A stretch of DNA of 64,000 nucleotides from Diospyros lotus (Eukaryota > Streptophyta > Magnoliopsida > Ericales > Ebenaceae), in NCBI RefSeq assembly GCF_014633365.1, contig NC_068347.1:26452493-26516492 (forward strand), written 5' to 3'. The notes under the pieces are model-generated. The model was not told the DNA's origin, made no database searches, and worked only from the letters and a program-made list of their open reading frames with translations. The position numbers and the translations under genes are program-made. This document shows, one piece after another, positions 49,109 to 60,960 of the stretch (within the stretch, counting starts at the first letter, position 1; the number at the start of each line of letters is the position of its first letter).

Positions 49109-50300
49109 CCTAATTCTAAGCTGCCTCCACTGTTATCAGCTCAAATTGGATTCGCTACAAAATCAAGCAACGGAAAGAATTCCTGGAGTGGAACATATGC
49201 CGAAGATAATATCATCAACATGAGTCAATGACACAAGGATAGATTTTATAAAATCAAATATAATGGAACAAGAACTTAATTGGAATCAGCTATAAACATG
49301 TAATTTGGAGACCAAATTGAAAAAGTACTTCCTAAATCAATTGACATGTCATTTATCAATGCCTCAACCGTTGAAGATTCAACTCATTAAAGTAGTGGGC
49401 TACATTATTTGCAAGTTTCCAGGAGCGGCAATCGCAACCCCGCAAGAGAAGTATCGCGGCAATTTGGAAAGAAAGAAACAAAGAAATCAGAAACGAATGG
49501 AATTTATGAAAACCGTTTCAAAGGCCCTAGATTTATAATACATCAATCAACGGCAGTTTCAGCAACCATTTCCCAACATAATTTATCACAGTTCTCAAAG
49601 CTCAACATTCACAAACAAACTCAAAGAAGGACCAAAAAAAAAAAAATCTGAAAGTTGAAAAAAGAAATTGTACGAGTGACAGCAGATCAGATAAACTGAA
49701 CCCCACCTTCATCCATCAAACGCCTTTTTGGCCAAACAACTAAAAAATCCCAGATCTAATAAACTGGGGAGGAAACAGAATCTTTAAATGGATAATTAAG
49801 GATGAAAGGAAGAGTAAAATGGGAAACAAGAAAAACCCAATAGAAGAATCAATGATTGAACAATGATGGGGAAGATTGGAGGGCAAGTGAGTACCTGATA
49901 ACCCCATATTTAAAAGAGACAGTCAAACCAAAAGATGGGTATGAAGGAGACCCTTTTCTGACCTCCTCCAGTGGAATTCTCAGAATAATGGGTTCCCTCT
50001 CTCTGTCTGCCTGTCTGTCTGTCTGTCTCTCTCTCTCTGTTGAAAGAAAAACTAAGAAAACGTCCTCCCACCTTCCCTTCCTTCCTGTCAGTGTCCCTCC
50101 GCCCTCCCCACCTCTTGTTGCGTTTTGCCTGCAGATGATGGGAAATTACAAAGGAAATTATATGAATTGAGAAAAAAGTGGGGTTTGTTTTGAGCTGTGG
50201 AGCTTATGGTGGACCAGAAATGCATGGAATTGGAATCTTTGGGGGGGAGAGTGACAGGGAAGAGGGGAGGGAGGTTGAAGGCTGTGTTTGGAGCTTGTGA
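49109..50300 (-). promoter_or_regulatory. 5' leader and leader intron of the WRKY2-like gene
   Basis: A leader exon appears to end at 49895 (TATCAG/GTACTC). A leader intron follows, with acceptor TTTTGTAG and the next exon starting at 49154. Upstream, a CT/GACAG repeat (about 49995-50038 on plus) is typical leader sequence. Spliced this way, the leader holds a short uORF that spans the intron: ATG at 49907, product MGLSANPI, stop at 49143-49141. A TTGACT W-box core lies on the minus strand near 49925. Confidence 0.45.
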
Positions 50301-53300
50301 AAGTGAAATGCAAAGGAAAAGAAAGTGGAGATGAGAGAAAAATAGTTTTAAGTTTTTTCTAAAAATAAAAAATTAAATATTTTGTAATTAAATAATGGAG
50401 ATTTGAAGAAGGTGGTTCTTTAAAATTAAAAAAAAAGAGTTTTTCAATTTTTTTATTAATTTTAAAATTTAGAAAATACAGTTCTCTACAATCATTTTTT
50501 CAAATCATTTCCGTCTCATTATTTAATACAAAATACATAAAAAAAAACACTTTATCTCTTTTTTTAACAAATATTTTAATTTTTTAAATTAAAAATCATT
50601 TTCAATCTTTTAACATTTGAACATATTTTTTTAAATTTTTTAATAAAAGATGAAATTGAGAATTTTATAAAAAAAAATTAAAAAACCGAAAAACATTTTT
50701 CCAACTTAATAATTTAATTAAGTGTTTAATTTGGGTATGCTCCAACTTAATTATTTAAAAATAATTACTATATGAAAATACAACCTACATGATAAGTAAA
50801 ATTGATTTCAAGGGCTTTGATTGAGAAGAAGCTGTTTGAAAGGGTAAATGATAGTTTAATAAACTTGTTAAAAATGATGTCCATCTCAATGCAGGCATAT
50901 GCCATGCCAGGTAAGGTAACCCATTCACACTTTCCTATATGAAAAATAAATGTGTAATCATAATGGACAACAATAAAACAAACTTGTTTGTAAGTGACCA
51001 TTTGTTTGGATCCTCTATACAGTCTATATATATATATATATAGGTTTTGAGTTGGCTGGTGATTAAGGGTACATTGGTATTTCTCTTCTAAATAGGTTAC
51101 TTCTTGTGTCTGTTAAATTATTACCCAATACATTGAATAAATTTAGAATACAAATGCACATTGAAAGATATCATATTTGAGTTTTTGTGTGAGTTCTACT
51201 CTTTTAGTAATTTAATTAATTGCCTATTTATTATGAGATTATCTTTGGTTTGTGATGAATAAGTACTTAAACGTTGCTATCAAAACCAAATATGAAATAC
51301 TCTTCTTCTCATTTGAGGTATTTAGACACAAGGAATGAAGATTACTTTGGAAGCAGCCTTACCAAATCTGTTAAGTACAGCAATGAGTTGTGCTTGCTTC
51401 TTCGTTAGACTTGCTTACAAATAAAAGTTTTTAAGAACAACAATTCAGTTAAGTAAGAGATTGTGAATTTAAACTTTGTAATAAAATTAGTTTTTATATA
51501 AAAAATGAGAAATGGGAAAAGAGAAAAGGACAAGTATATATGCCCATGCGAGAGAACTTATGGGGGTAGATTTAATATTGAGAGGACGTCTTCTCCTCTT
51601 TGTTGTCTAGCTTGGTTGGGAGTTGCCCCCAATGTTGCAATTGTTCATTCTCATTAATTATTGTTATATTCAAAGCATCAGAGATAAAGGTGTTTGTGAC
51701 AGTATCCAAAAGATAATAATGTATGTATGAGTTGTTGCCCTCTAATGACTAATGATTCCAATTTGGAATTTGGTCTCCCCAATTCCATATTTTAATTCAC
51801 TGTGCAGCAATTAATTAGAACCGTTAGTCAATACCCCATTATCAACATCACATCGTGTAATTATTGCTAATTTTTAGGATCTTCTGTTTAAACTGCAATA
51901 AATCTGACCTCCTATTATGGGAAAAAGAAGAAGATTTAAACTGTTTAACCTTGACTGACTGATATTGCACAAATCTAGAAATTTTGGTAAGCTTGTTAGG
52001 TGGAGTAGATTTAGTCAATTAATTTGTACCCAAATCTTATGGCCCAAATTTTTTTGCATGTGCCTCATTTCAATTAGGTTGTTAAGAAGGTGACTAATAT
52101 TGCAATCAAATATTTTCCACAAATGTAGAAAATTTGGTAAACTCGTTAGGATATTAGATTTAGTCAATTATTTTGAAGCTTATTTTTACATGTAATTCGT
52201 TTTAATTATATTCTTAGATTAGGACTAATATAGAGATGAGATGAGATCGCACTCTCGTTCAATATTTTCCGTAAATATAGAAATTTCGTTAAACTTATTT
52301 TTTTGTGTGTAAATTTCGTTGAAAAGAAAGTTTCTTAGCAATAGAGAAAAATAAGTAGAAAATATTATATGTACATGGACTATACATGCTCATGTAATAT
52401 AATAAACATATATTAAATTAAGAGTACAAATAAAACATACAAATTACATTTTAAAAAAAATAATTATTATTTAATAACGATATCACGACACTTGAATTAC
52501 ATGAATTTGAGTTAATTTTTTTTTCCGATATAAATACACTTGTATAGTAATTATATGAATACCCTTTTTTATATAATTTTTTTTTAATATTTTACGTGAT
52601 GTTAGTGTCATTAATTGGTCCTAATAATTAACTATTCAGTAAATGATTATTAATAATTTTTTAATTGTTAGCATTAAGTATGACACAAAAATCAAAACTT
52701 TATATTAAAACAATGCTTTCATTTCATATATATGTATGTATATGTGTGTGTGTGTGTGTGGGGTATACATAGAGAGAGGAAAGGAGAGAAAAAGAGGCAG
52801 TGAAAGTGCAGATTGTGGGGCAGAAGTAGTCAAAAAGATTGGTTGGACCAACTCTTTTCTATACCCTTCCTTTTATGGCCTAAAAATGTTTTATTTATCA
52901 GCATTATATTTAGAGACAAAAGTGGCTCAAACTTCACTCTTAAGCCAAATGTTATAATTAATAAAAAAAAATTTACCTAAAAATTTAATAATGACACTTT
53001 TTAGCATTATTTAGGGGAATCAAAACTCCTAGTTGTTTGTGCCATTTTTTTAAAAAAAAATTCTAAATCTTAAATCAATTTAAAGAGCCCCTTATTGATA
53101 GATTTGAATTATGAAGAATTAAATTAACTTATTGATAGATATGAATTATGAGAAATTATAATATCTTGCAACTTACAAGGTCTGAAATACTGAAATTAAA
53201 ATTATAAGAATTTAATTAGTGTCATTGACTTAATTAAAAGGGTCTTTAGAAAATTATATAAGTCACAATAACTTTGAATGATAAAAATAAATTTTTTAAA

Positions 53301-53714
53301 TTTTTTTAGGATAAATTACACGTGACCCCCTTGAAGTTTCACTAAATTACAACATGTAACCCATTGAAAATTGCAGTAACGTTCCTCAATTAAATATTTA
53401 TTAAGAAATTCATGTAAAGTTGGCAATTTTAGTGCTTAAAACATTTTTAATTCTAATTTTTTATTTTTTAACTTTATATTATAAATTAGAAAAAGGGGAT
53501 CGTTTTGTAAATTTTGTAAAAATAAATATTTTTGAAACATAAAATATTAAAATATATCTAATTGAAGTTAAAAATTAATTTCCACACCCCAGCATCTACT
53601 AATAGTTGTGGTTTTCTATTTGATTGTTTGCATTTATGCTTAATTTTTTTGAAAATTTTAAAAATAAACATAGTAAAATATATTTTCATATTTTTATTTT
53701 ATTTTTATTTTTTT
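50301..53714. other. AT-rich intergenic spacer
   Basis: No gene is supported. Simple repeats include (AT)n at about 51028-51042 and (GT)n at about 52744-52760. One short frame at 52736-52957 runs through the GT/GA repeat and is not convincing. Confidence 0.6.
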
Positions 53715-53722
53715 CTCTAAGG

Positions 53723-54490
53723 TAGACATGGCCACGGTTCATGAACCGCCGGTTCCGGTTCATGAACCACCGGTTCCGGTTCAAGAAATCTTTAAACCTG
53801 AACCGAACCGCCCAAGGGCGGTTTGGGACGGTTCGGTTCCGGTTCCGGTTCCGGTTCGTGCCGGTTCGGTCAACGGTTTGGACCGGTTCGGTCAACGGTT
53901 TGAGCCGGTTCGGTCAACGGTTCCGGTTCCGGTTCAAACTGAATTTTTTTATTTTTTTTTAAATATTATTGTATTCAATTTTGGATATGGTAACAAGTAA
54001 TAAATAATTAACAATATAATTGAATAAATTGATAAATAACAAAATGAGAAGATTGAAGAAATTGAAATTGAAATATTAAATGAGAGACAAAATTGAGAGA
54101 ATAATAGCTTGAGACTTGAGAGAGAGAGAGAGAGAGAGAGAGAAAGTGTGAAAAATGAGTGGGGAGGGAGGGGTATATATAGATAGGAATTATAAAATTA
54201 AAAAAAAAATTTAATAAAATTGGAATTGGACCGTTGGGGTGCTGCTGCACGGGGGGAGGGGTGGTGGTGGGGGGGAGAGGTGCTGCACGGGGGGAGGGGG
54301 GGTTGTTCCGGTTCCGCGGAACCGGAACCGGAACCGGCGGTTCCGGTTCCCCGGAACCTTGAACCGGAACCGGACCGAATTTCGCCGGTTCAGTCCGGTT
54401 CCGGTTCCGGTTCGGTCGGTTCCGGGTCCGGTTCCGGCCAGTCCGGTTCTGGTTCGAACAGCCGGTCCGGTTCAATTTTGGCCATGTCTA
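53723..54490. mobile_element. Non-autonomous hAT transposon (768 bp) with CCGGTT subterminal arrays
   Basis: Terminal inverted repeats TAGACATGGCCA at 53723 and TGGCCATGTCTA ending at 54490. They are flanked by the perfect 8-bp duplication CTCTAAGG at 53715-53722 and 54491-54498. An 8-bp duplication with TAG-initial termini is diagnostic of hAT elements. Both ends (about 53740-53940 and 54305-54475) are packed with CCGGTT, GGTTCC and GGTTCGG units in both orientations. The middle is AT-rich with a (GA)n run at 54118-54143, a TATATATAGATAG box and a G-rich GGGGGGAGGGG segment at about 54250-54300. There is no transposase ORF. Long Arg/Asn- or Pro/Val-rich frames are products of the hexamer repeat. 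Confidence 0.88.
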
Positions 54491-54498
54491 CTCTAAGG

Positions 54499-56772
54499 TA
54501 GCATTTGTTCGATGTGTAAAATAAGATTGAAATAGTTTGCAAACCAAACTATAAAATAGTTAAAATAAGATTGGGAAACATTTTAAAATTTTTATCAAAC
54601 TATTTGTTAAATTTTTGAAATACACTAAAGAATATATGTGTCATTTTTTCTTATATGTAAGATCCAAAATATGCTTATTTTGAGGAGGAAAGATAAACAT
54701 ATCTGAAAAATATCAAATAAAAAATCACGTAATTTATTTTTTAAAGGTCGTTAAATAAGTTTAACAAACACATTAGAAATAATAAAAACAAAAATCTAGA
54801 ATGATTTTCATATATTATCTTTTCCGATATCTTGATTAACAAATACTACCAAAATTGTATAACTTGACCTTATTAAAAGGAGTCACTAGACTTGACAACT
54901 ACTTGGATCTAACAATATTATTAAGGTGTATTTGATTGATATGGAAAATAAGGAAAAGAAAATATTTTTCAATAAATTCCAACTTTAGGTGTTTGATTGA
55001 TCATTTTTTTCCTAGAATTTGTTTTCCACCTAAGTTTAAAAGTGTCATATTTTCTACAAAAACAAGAAAAATCAATTCCGCGGGGGGGGGGGGGGGGGGG
55101 GGGGTTGGTTAGTTTTTTTATTTTCTAAGAAAATTGGAAAACGTTTTATTTTTCACCTTGTAATTAAACACTCTTTAGTTCTTAAAGGAAGAAAAAAAAC
55201 TCAAAAAATAAAAAATATCAAAAAAAAAAAAAAAAACAAGAATAGAAACTCCACTAATTTTGGATAAGATGTTATACTAATTACATCCACCATCCACCAT
55301 CATTAGCCATAATTGGACGGTAATGTTAGTATAATGAGAGTTTCTTCATGGGATTGTCAGAAAAGTGAATGACAGAAAGAAAATATCTTAGTTTCTTTAA
55401 AGAACATTAATACATAAATCTCTGCAAAGACAATCATATCAAACTTTTATTATCTTATTTTTATTGGCAATAAATATAGAATACAAGAACAGTATCCAAC
55501 CAACGTTGAAAGAAAATTTGAATGATGAAGCCATAAAATCATCATCATATTGCCACGGACAAAGTTCACTTGATTGCTCAAAGATTTTGGCCAAACTTAG
55601 CGTCAAAGCAACTCATGATCATGGCATTTTTTTTGTCAATTGCACTGGGACCCCACATGGATGGTAACTCCATACTCATTATGAACCGATCACAACAACG
55701 GGTGCCCAAAACTTTCCAGGAAAAAAAAAAAAAATATGATGTTTACCCTGATCCTGAGAATGCTGTGCCAGAAGAACTTTTTTTATTGACTGTTGTCATG
55801 TGATAGATGGTTGAATAGAACAAAACAGAGCATCCGATGAGGAAAGAGGGAAACAAAAGTAGACGCCAAATGAGACTAAGATGAATGGAACTATTGCTTT
55901 CATGGGATTATGTAGATGAGTAACCGTGGGTAAATCTTACAGTTCTTAGACTAGAGCATCATGAGATAACAAAGAAAAAGCAATCAGGCAATCCATTGGA
56001 TCAGAATGCTGACAGTTATGCTGCCCGGTTGAGTTTCATGGCTAGACCATGCAATTCAAATAAGTTTCTATATATGGTGGTTCGGATCATCTCTGAATCA
56101 CAGTTTCAGTATGATCATTAGAACTAAAACGATCAGTTATGTGTCTCTGGTTATCGAAAAATCTGTAAAACAATCAAGCTCTCTGGATCAGAGTTCATGA
56201 CGGTCAATTCGCTGATCATATTCTTGAATCAACCATATAGGATTTTGTGCGCACTATATGTCAGTGATGATCCCAATCAAATTGGTGTAAAGGGGCCTAG
56301 TGTTTCTAATTTTGATTATCAAACGAGTTCAGGGTTAGTGCCAAGAAGACTACAACTTCACAATACTAGAGCTGCTGTGATTTCTCAATTACCACATCTC
56401 TACTAAAAATAGCAATGAACAATTGTAACAAACAAACAGCAAGATAGAGCAAAACTGTGACAGGAAACAGAAGCGAATGGGAAAGGAACGAAGTCTCCAA
56501 GATTTTTACCAACAGACAATCTGACCAAGAAATAATCGAGGTGAAGTAGCTCCAGCTTCAGCCTTCAGCAACTGAGAAGATCCCAGTCTATTGTTTGCTT
56601 TGCCCTTTTCCATAGCTTCTATCTCCTTCAGTGTTCTATTATTTACAGTAAGTAAAAAAGCATGGAGAGTAAACCCCATCCCAAAAATGAGGTTCAATTC
56701 TCTGCAGAAGCAGTAGTAGGCAAGTTGGCGATAGAAAATCATTTCAATCCAATTAGACTCAGGTGTTGCCAA
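54499..56772. other. Intergenic region and 3' flank of the receptor kinase gene
   Basis: No gene is supported. It has a 23-base G run at 55082-55104 and poly-A at about 55220-55236. The last few hundred bases before 56773 would be 3' untranslated sequence of the receptor gene on the minus strand. Confidence 0.6.
55082..55104. repeat. 23-base G homopolymer
   Basis: Uninterrupted G tract flanked by CGC and TTGG. It is one of several long G/C runs in this window. Confidence 0.9.
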
Positions 56773-59700
56773 CTACGGTTCCTTCTCTTGTGGCTCCTCA
56801 ATTACGGTATTTTTCAGTGAGATGTCATCGAGGATATCACTCTCCGAATCTGTCTGAAGATCTTTAAACATCGAAATCACCTGAATCATGGTTGGCCTAC
56901 GTAAAGGCCTATCTTCCAGGCACTCAAAAGCAATTTTTAAACACTGGTATAGCTCAGCTCCAGCAGAATCATGTGAAATCAGTTCAGGGTCCAGTATATC
57001 ATGGCTTCGCTTCTCTTTCTGAAGCTGCTTTGCCCATCCAACCAGATTGTTGTCATCACCAAACTCTGATGGATCTATCGGTTTCTTTCCCGACAGAAGT
57101 TCCAGCAGTATGACACCATAACTATATACATCCCCCTTTGTGGTACACCTAAAACTCTGGTAGTACTCCGGAGGAACATAACCTGGGGTCCCTGCAAGTG
57201 TGCTCACACTGAGATGCGTGTCAAGTGCATTAACCAATCTTGCCATGCCAAAATCAGACACCCTGGCTTCAAAGTTTTCATCCAGCAGGACATTGCTGGA
57301 CTTCATATCCCGGTGGATAATGTGAGGGATGCAGCTGTGGTGAAGAAATGCCAGTCCTCTTGCCGAGCCAATGGCAATCTTCTTTCTCGCTACCCAGTCA
57401 AGCTTAGAGCCCTCTCCTTTGGCCCTGTCCTGAAGAACAGACTCCAAACTTCCCCATTTCATGTACTCATACACAAGAAGCCTTTCTTCTCCAACTTTGC
57501 AGTAACCCAACAAAGGAACCAGGTTTCGGTGTTTGATCTTCCCTATGGTCTCCATTTCCGCCATAAACTCCCTGTCTCCCTGACCTGTTATGCGAATAAG
57601 CTTCTTAATTGCAACAGCAGAGCCATCTCTCAGCTGGGCCTTGTAGACCTCACCAAACCCTCCAGAGCCAATTAAGCTGTCAGCACTGAAACCATTGGTA
57701 GCCTCAAGCAAATGCGCAAAAGTCAGCTTCCGCAGAGGCTTCTCAAATGTGGCCACATTGATGCTGAGGGGCTCGGGAACATCAGATAGTTTCCAGATGC
57801 TGGCACCAGAAGTTGGGAGGCTTTCTATGTACTTCTCTCGCTTCTGTTCTTTCCGCTGAATTTCCTTTATCCTGTAAAGGGCAAGCATGAGCACAAGAAT
57901 ACAGAGAAGACATACCCCAATGCCAATGACCATCTCTGCAGTCATGGCCTTCTTATTCCTGTGATGATGAGAGCTTGGCGAATGGCGCCCATTTCCAGAG
58001 CCACAAGGGGGCAAGGGAACCCCACAAAGACCTGAATTGTTCTCATATCTGGAGGGTGGGAAAGTAGTCAGCTGACCACCGGATGGAATGATCCCTGAGA
58101 GATTGTTGTTCGACAAATCAAGGTCACTGAGAAATGATAGACTGCCTAAAGACCCTGGAATGTATCCCTGGATGTTATTATGAGAGAGATCAAGAACACC
58201 AATAGCCCTTAAACCTCCTAAGCTGAATGGGATGTTTCCAGTAATATTGTTGTGTCCCAAATTCAAGACCTGGAGAAAAGCAATTGATCCTAAGCTCCCC
58301 GGGATAGTTCCTGACAAGGAATTGTAGGAGAGGTCAAGGTAGATCATGCTGCCGTTGCTTGTAAATGTGTACACTGCCGCACCAGAGTAGATTCTAGTCG
58401 TTGGACAAGAGTGCACCATGGGAAGCCTTTCCAACCTTTCTGGCCGAATGCCCTCGAATTCAACTAGTCCTCCAGCACCTCTGCAAGCTGTCCCACCTTC
58501 ATTCCTCACAAATGCAAACTGCTTCCCAGAGACAATTCCGGGAGAAATCAAGCCGGCATTGTTGGCAAGCTCCATTGGAACCGGACCAGTCAGGGCATTG
58601 CTATTCAAATCAAGCCAGATTAGGCTCCTGCAGTTACCAAGTTCCCTCGGGATCTCTCCACTGAGTGAATTATTACCTAGTTGGAGGATAGCTAGCTTCA
58701 CAAGATTTCCAATTCCTGAAGGTATACCCCCAGTCAGACGGTTGCTGGCTAGTGACACCCAAATCAAGTTTGCACAGTTACCAATGGACAGTGGTAGATT
58801 TCCAGTAATAAGATTGTTGTTCAGAATCAGCGTCTCAAGATTCCCGCCATTAATGCAGATGTCTTCCGGGATTTCCCCTGTGAGGTTGTTAGCCCACATA
58901 ACCAAGTCTGAAAGATTTGGCAGAGTCCAAACTTCCAAGGGGATTTGACCAACAAGGTCGTTGAAACTAAGATCAATTGCCCTCAGGTTCTTGCAGTTTC
59001 CAAGCTCTGATGGTACTGACCCTGCGAGGTAATTGTTGGCCAAAAAAAGCTTCTCCAGGACGGGAGACGATGATGCTGAGGAACAGAACTCAGAAGGTAT
59101 ACTCCCTGTTAAAGCATTGGAACTGAGGTCCAGCACTTGAAGCTGAGTCCTATTAATCAAGGACGGTGGCAGAGGGCCAGTTATATTGTTGAAGGGAACA
59201 TAGAGGTACTTGAGGCTTGGCATGGATCTTACTACAGTACTTAGGAAATTTCCTGAAAGCTGATTGTTGCCAAGATTGAGAGTCAACAATGAAGAGCAGG
59301 CCGCGAAAGTGGAAGGAAGCCCACCAGTTAGCTTGTTTCCAGACAGATCAAGCACCTGAAGAGTCCCACAAGCCTGCCCCAATTCTTGGGGAATTTCTCC
59401 TGATAACCGATTCCTGGACAAATAAAGATGCCTCAGGCTCTTCAAACTCCCTAGCAGCTCCCCTGGAATCTCAAATGTCAGCTTATTGTAGCTAACATCG
59501 AGAGTTTCAAGAACCTGGCAATTTGTCAAGCCATCTGGAAAACCTGTCCCAGATAGACTGTTGAAAGAAAGACTTAGCAGAGTCAGATTATGGCAATTAT
59601 TGAACTGAAGACTAAAGAAGTTTCCAGTGAAGTTGTTGTGGGAGAGATCGAGGACTCTGAGAGACTCCAACTCCACCATAAAACCGGCCGGAATATCTCC

Positions 59701-60405
59701 AGAAAGGTGGTTGTTAGAGAGGTCCAGTGTCCACAGATTCTTGCAAGAAGACGGAGTATATGAATCCAATTTTCCTGACAGCTTGTTGTCTGAGAAGTTG
59801 AGCAGATTGAGGCTCTGGCAATTGGAAAGGGAGTAGCTCAACATTGCAGAATCAGAAATCTGGTTCCGGGAGAGGTCTAGCTGAGAAAGAAAAGGTCCAA
59901 ACTTGAGAGCACCTCCAGGAATGGAATTCCTGGAGAGGTTGAGAGAAGCAAGGCTAGCACAAGAGTGCAGCAAAGCCTGAGCATAGAGCGGCTCTGAAAA
60001 GTTGTTGGAGGACAAGTCCAGGGTCTCAAGGCGGCAAGACGGCGGCGGCGCCACCGAAAGGTTGCCTGAGAAGTGGTTGCCACTGAGATACAGGCGGGTG
60101 AGGCTTGGCAAGGCTATGAGGGTGTCTAATTGAAGGCCGCCAATTAGGCCGGCGTTGGTGAGGTCAACCACCGTGACGCCGCCTTGATCCGAGCAGGAAA
60201 GGCCGCGCCAAGAGCAGGGGCTGGCGGCGGAAGAAACCCAGTTGGCCAGAACGCCGTTGGGATCAGCGGCTATGGATTCCTTGAAGGCCATTAATCCCAA
60301 AACCTCACTGTTCTGCGAAGACAGCTTCCTTGCTTGTGATGATCCACAGAAACAGCAAAAAACCAGAACCAACTTGACCACAAGCTTCCAGTGTCCTCTC
60401 ATCAT
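56773..60405 (-). CDS. BRL1: BRI1-like leucine-rich-repeat receptor kinase, BRL1/BRL3 type (1210 aa, intronless)
   Basis: A single open frame with no coding intron, starting at the tandem ATGs at 60405/60402 ([16 protein letters not shown], a signal peptide). The upstream in-frame codons lack an ATG. It has an N-terminal cap (PCSWRGLSC), then about 20 or more extracellular LRRs interrupted by an island of about 70 residues (about 615-682, including [20 protein letters not shown] and [10 protein letters not shown]). After more LRRs comes a [10 protein letters not shown] cap, a single membrane helix at about 822-843, and a Ser/Thr kinase. Kinase landmarks are [11 protein letters not shown] (about 908), [19 protein letters not shown] (about 1030, an RD kinase), DFGMARL (about 1050) and PPEYY. 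The island between the last LRRs is the brassinosteroid-binding fold of BRI1/BRL proteins, and this island sequence fits BRL1/BRL3 better than BRI1 or BRL2. It acts at the plasma membrane. BRL1 versus BRL3 cannot be decided here. Confidence 0.93.
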   Translation of the reverse strand: MMRGHWKLVVKLVLVFCCFCGSSQARKLSSQNSEVLGLMAFKESIAADPNGVLANWVSSAASPCSWRGLSCSDQGGVTVVDLTNAGLIGGLQLDTLIALPSLTRLYLSGNHFSGNLSVAPPPSCRLETLDLSSNNFSEPLYAQALLHSCASLASLNLSRNSIPGGALKFGPFLSQLDLSRNQISDSAMLSYSLSNCQSLNLLNFSDNKLSGKLDSYTPSSCKNLWTLDLSNNHLSGDIPAGFMVELESLRVLDLSHNNFTGNFFSLQFNNCHNLTLLSLSFNSLSGTGFPDGLTNCQVLETLDVSYNKLTFEIPGELLGSLKSLRHLYLSRNRLSGEIPQELGQACGTLQVLDLSGNKLTGGLPSTFAACSSLLTLNLGNNQLSGNFLSTVVRSMPSLKYLYVPFNNITGPLPPSLINRTQLQVLDLSSNALTGSIPSEFCSSASSSPVLEKLFLANNYLAGSVPSELGNCKNLRAIDLSFNDLVGQIPLEVWTLPNLSDLVMWANNLTGEIPEDICINGGNLETLILNNNLITGNLPLSIGNCANLIWVSLASNRLTGGIPSGIGNLVKLAILQLGNNSLSGEIPRELGNCRSLIWLDLNSNALTGPVPMELANNAGLISPGIVSGKQFAFVRNEGGTACRGAGGLVEFEGIRPERLERLPMVHSCPTTRIYSGAAVYTFTSNGSMIYLDLSYNSLSGTIPGSLGSIAFLQVLNLGHNNITGNIPFSLGGLRAIGVLDLSHNNIQGYIPGSLGSLSFLSDLDLSNNNLSGIIPSGGQLTTFPPSRYENNSGLCGVPLPPCGSGNGRHSPSSHHHRNKKAMTAEMVIGIGVCLLCILVLMLALYRIKEIQRKEQKREKYIESLPTSGASIWKLSDVPEPLSINVATFEKPLRKLTFAHLLEATNGFSADSLIGSGGFGEVYKAQLRDGSAVAIKKLIRITGQGDREFMAEMETIGKIKHRNLVPLLGYCKVGEERLLVYEYMKWGSLESVLQDRAKGEGSKLDWVARKKIAIGSARGLAFLHHSCIPHIIHRDMKSSNVLLDENFEARVSDFGMARLVNALDTHLSVSTLAGTPGYVPPEYYQSFRCTTKGDVYSYGVILLELLSGKKPIDPSEFGDDNNLVGWAKQLQKEKRSHDILDPELISHDSAGAELYQCLKIAFECLEDRPLRRPTMIQVISMFKDLQTDSESDILDDISLKNTVIEEPQEKEP

Positions 60406-60908
60406 GGCGCAGAAAACCAATCCCTACAAGGAAAAATCTTTTCAGTTCTCAGCCTTTCCCGCTCCCTCTACATTCATCCGGCTTCCATCTGGAAAACGAA
60501 CCGTTCAATCAAGCAAGACAACAAAAAGTTGGGAGACAAGCAACAGCAGGGACAGATCCTCAGTGGTTTTTGCGGGTCTGGATACGAGGTTCAGAGCTGT
60601 CGGGCGTCACAAGAACCGGGTGAGAGTATTTATTTAATTTATTTACAGTGTGACAATAAAACGGTCAGAGGGCATAGCAGGAGCTTCAGAGAGAGAGAGA
60701 GAGAGAGAGGCAGTACAGTAGAGATGGTTGATGGAGTAAAGAGAGAAAAGAAGAAAAGAAAGGTATAGAACAGAATTAGATTGACAAGTTGAAGGAAAGA
60801 TGAGTGAGAAACATTGAAGTTGCTGAAGAGAAAGAATGGAGATGGAGGAGTCTTAAGTCTAAATCTAAAAATGGAGTCATTGTCACAAATGGGAGGGGGA
60901 AGGATTTG

Positions 60909-60944
<36 letters not shown>

Positions 60945-60960
60945 CACCCTAAAAACCATC
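60406..60960 (-). promoter_or_regulatory. 5' leader of the BRL1-like gene
   Basis: A TTTTTCCTTGTAG sequence just before 60423 looks like an intron acceptor, so the leader probably contains an intron. The matching donor was not fixed. On the minus strand the leader carries CT/GA repeats at about 60690-60710 and 60910-60941, as in many plant leaders. Confidence 0.35.
60910..60941. repeat. (CT)n microsatellite
   Basis: About sixteen CT units upstream of the receptor gene. On the gene's strand this reads as GA. Confidence 0.85.

Noticed and set aside
54008..54475. 155-codon Arg/Asn/Pro-rich frame on the minus strand
   Set aside because: It is a translation of the CCGGTT arrays and GA repeat inside the hAT element. 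Overlapping frames on both strands are open for the same reason.
56506..56772. 88-codon frame just downstream of the receptor stop codon
   Set aside because: No family match and no splice signals. It is best read as 3' untranslated sequence, not a C-terminal extension.
58418..58948. 176-codon frame on the plus strand, and similar ones at 57214-57675 and 58401-58664
   Set aside because: They lie antisense inside the BRL1-like receptor gene; LRR repeats leave long open antisense frames.
60406..60420. Five-codon N-terminal extension of the receptor kinase
   Set aside because: It begins with TTG, next to a likely leader acceptor. The first ATG pair is at 60405/60402 and is followed by a good signal peptide.
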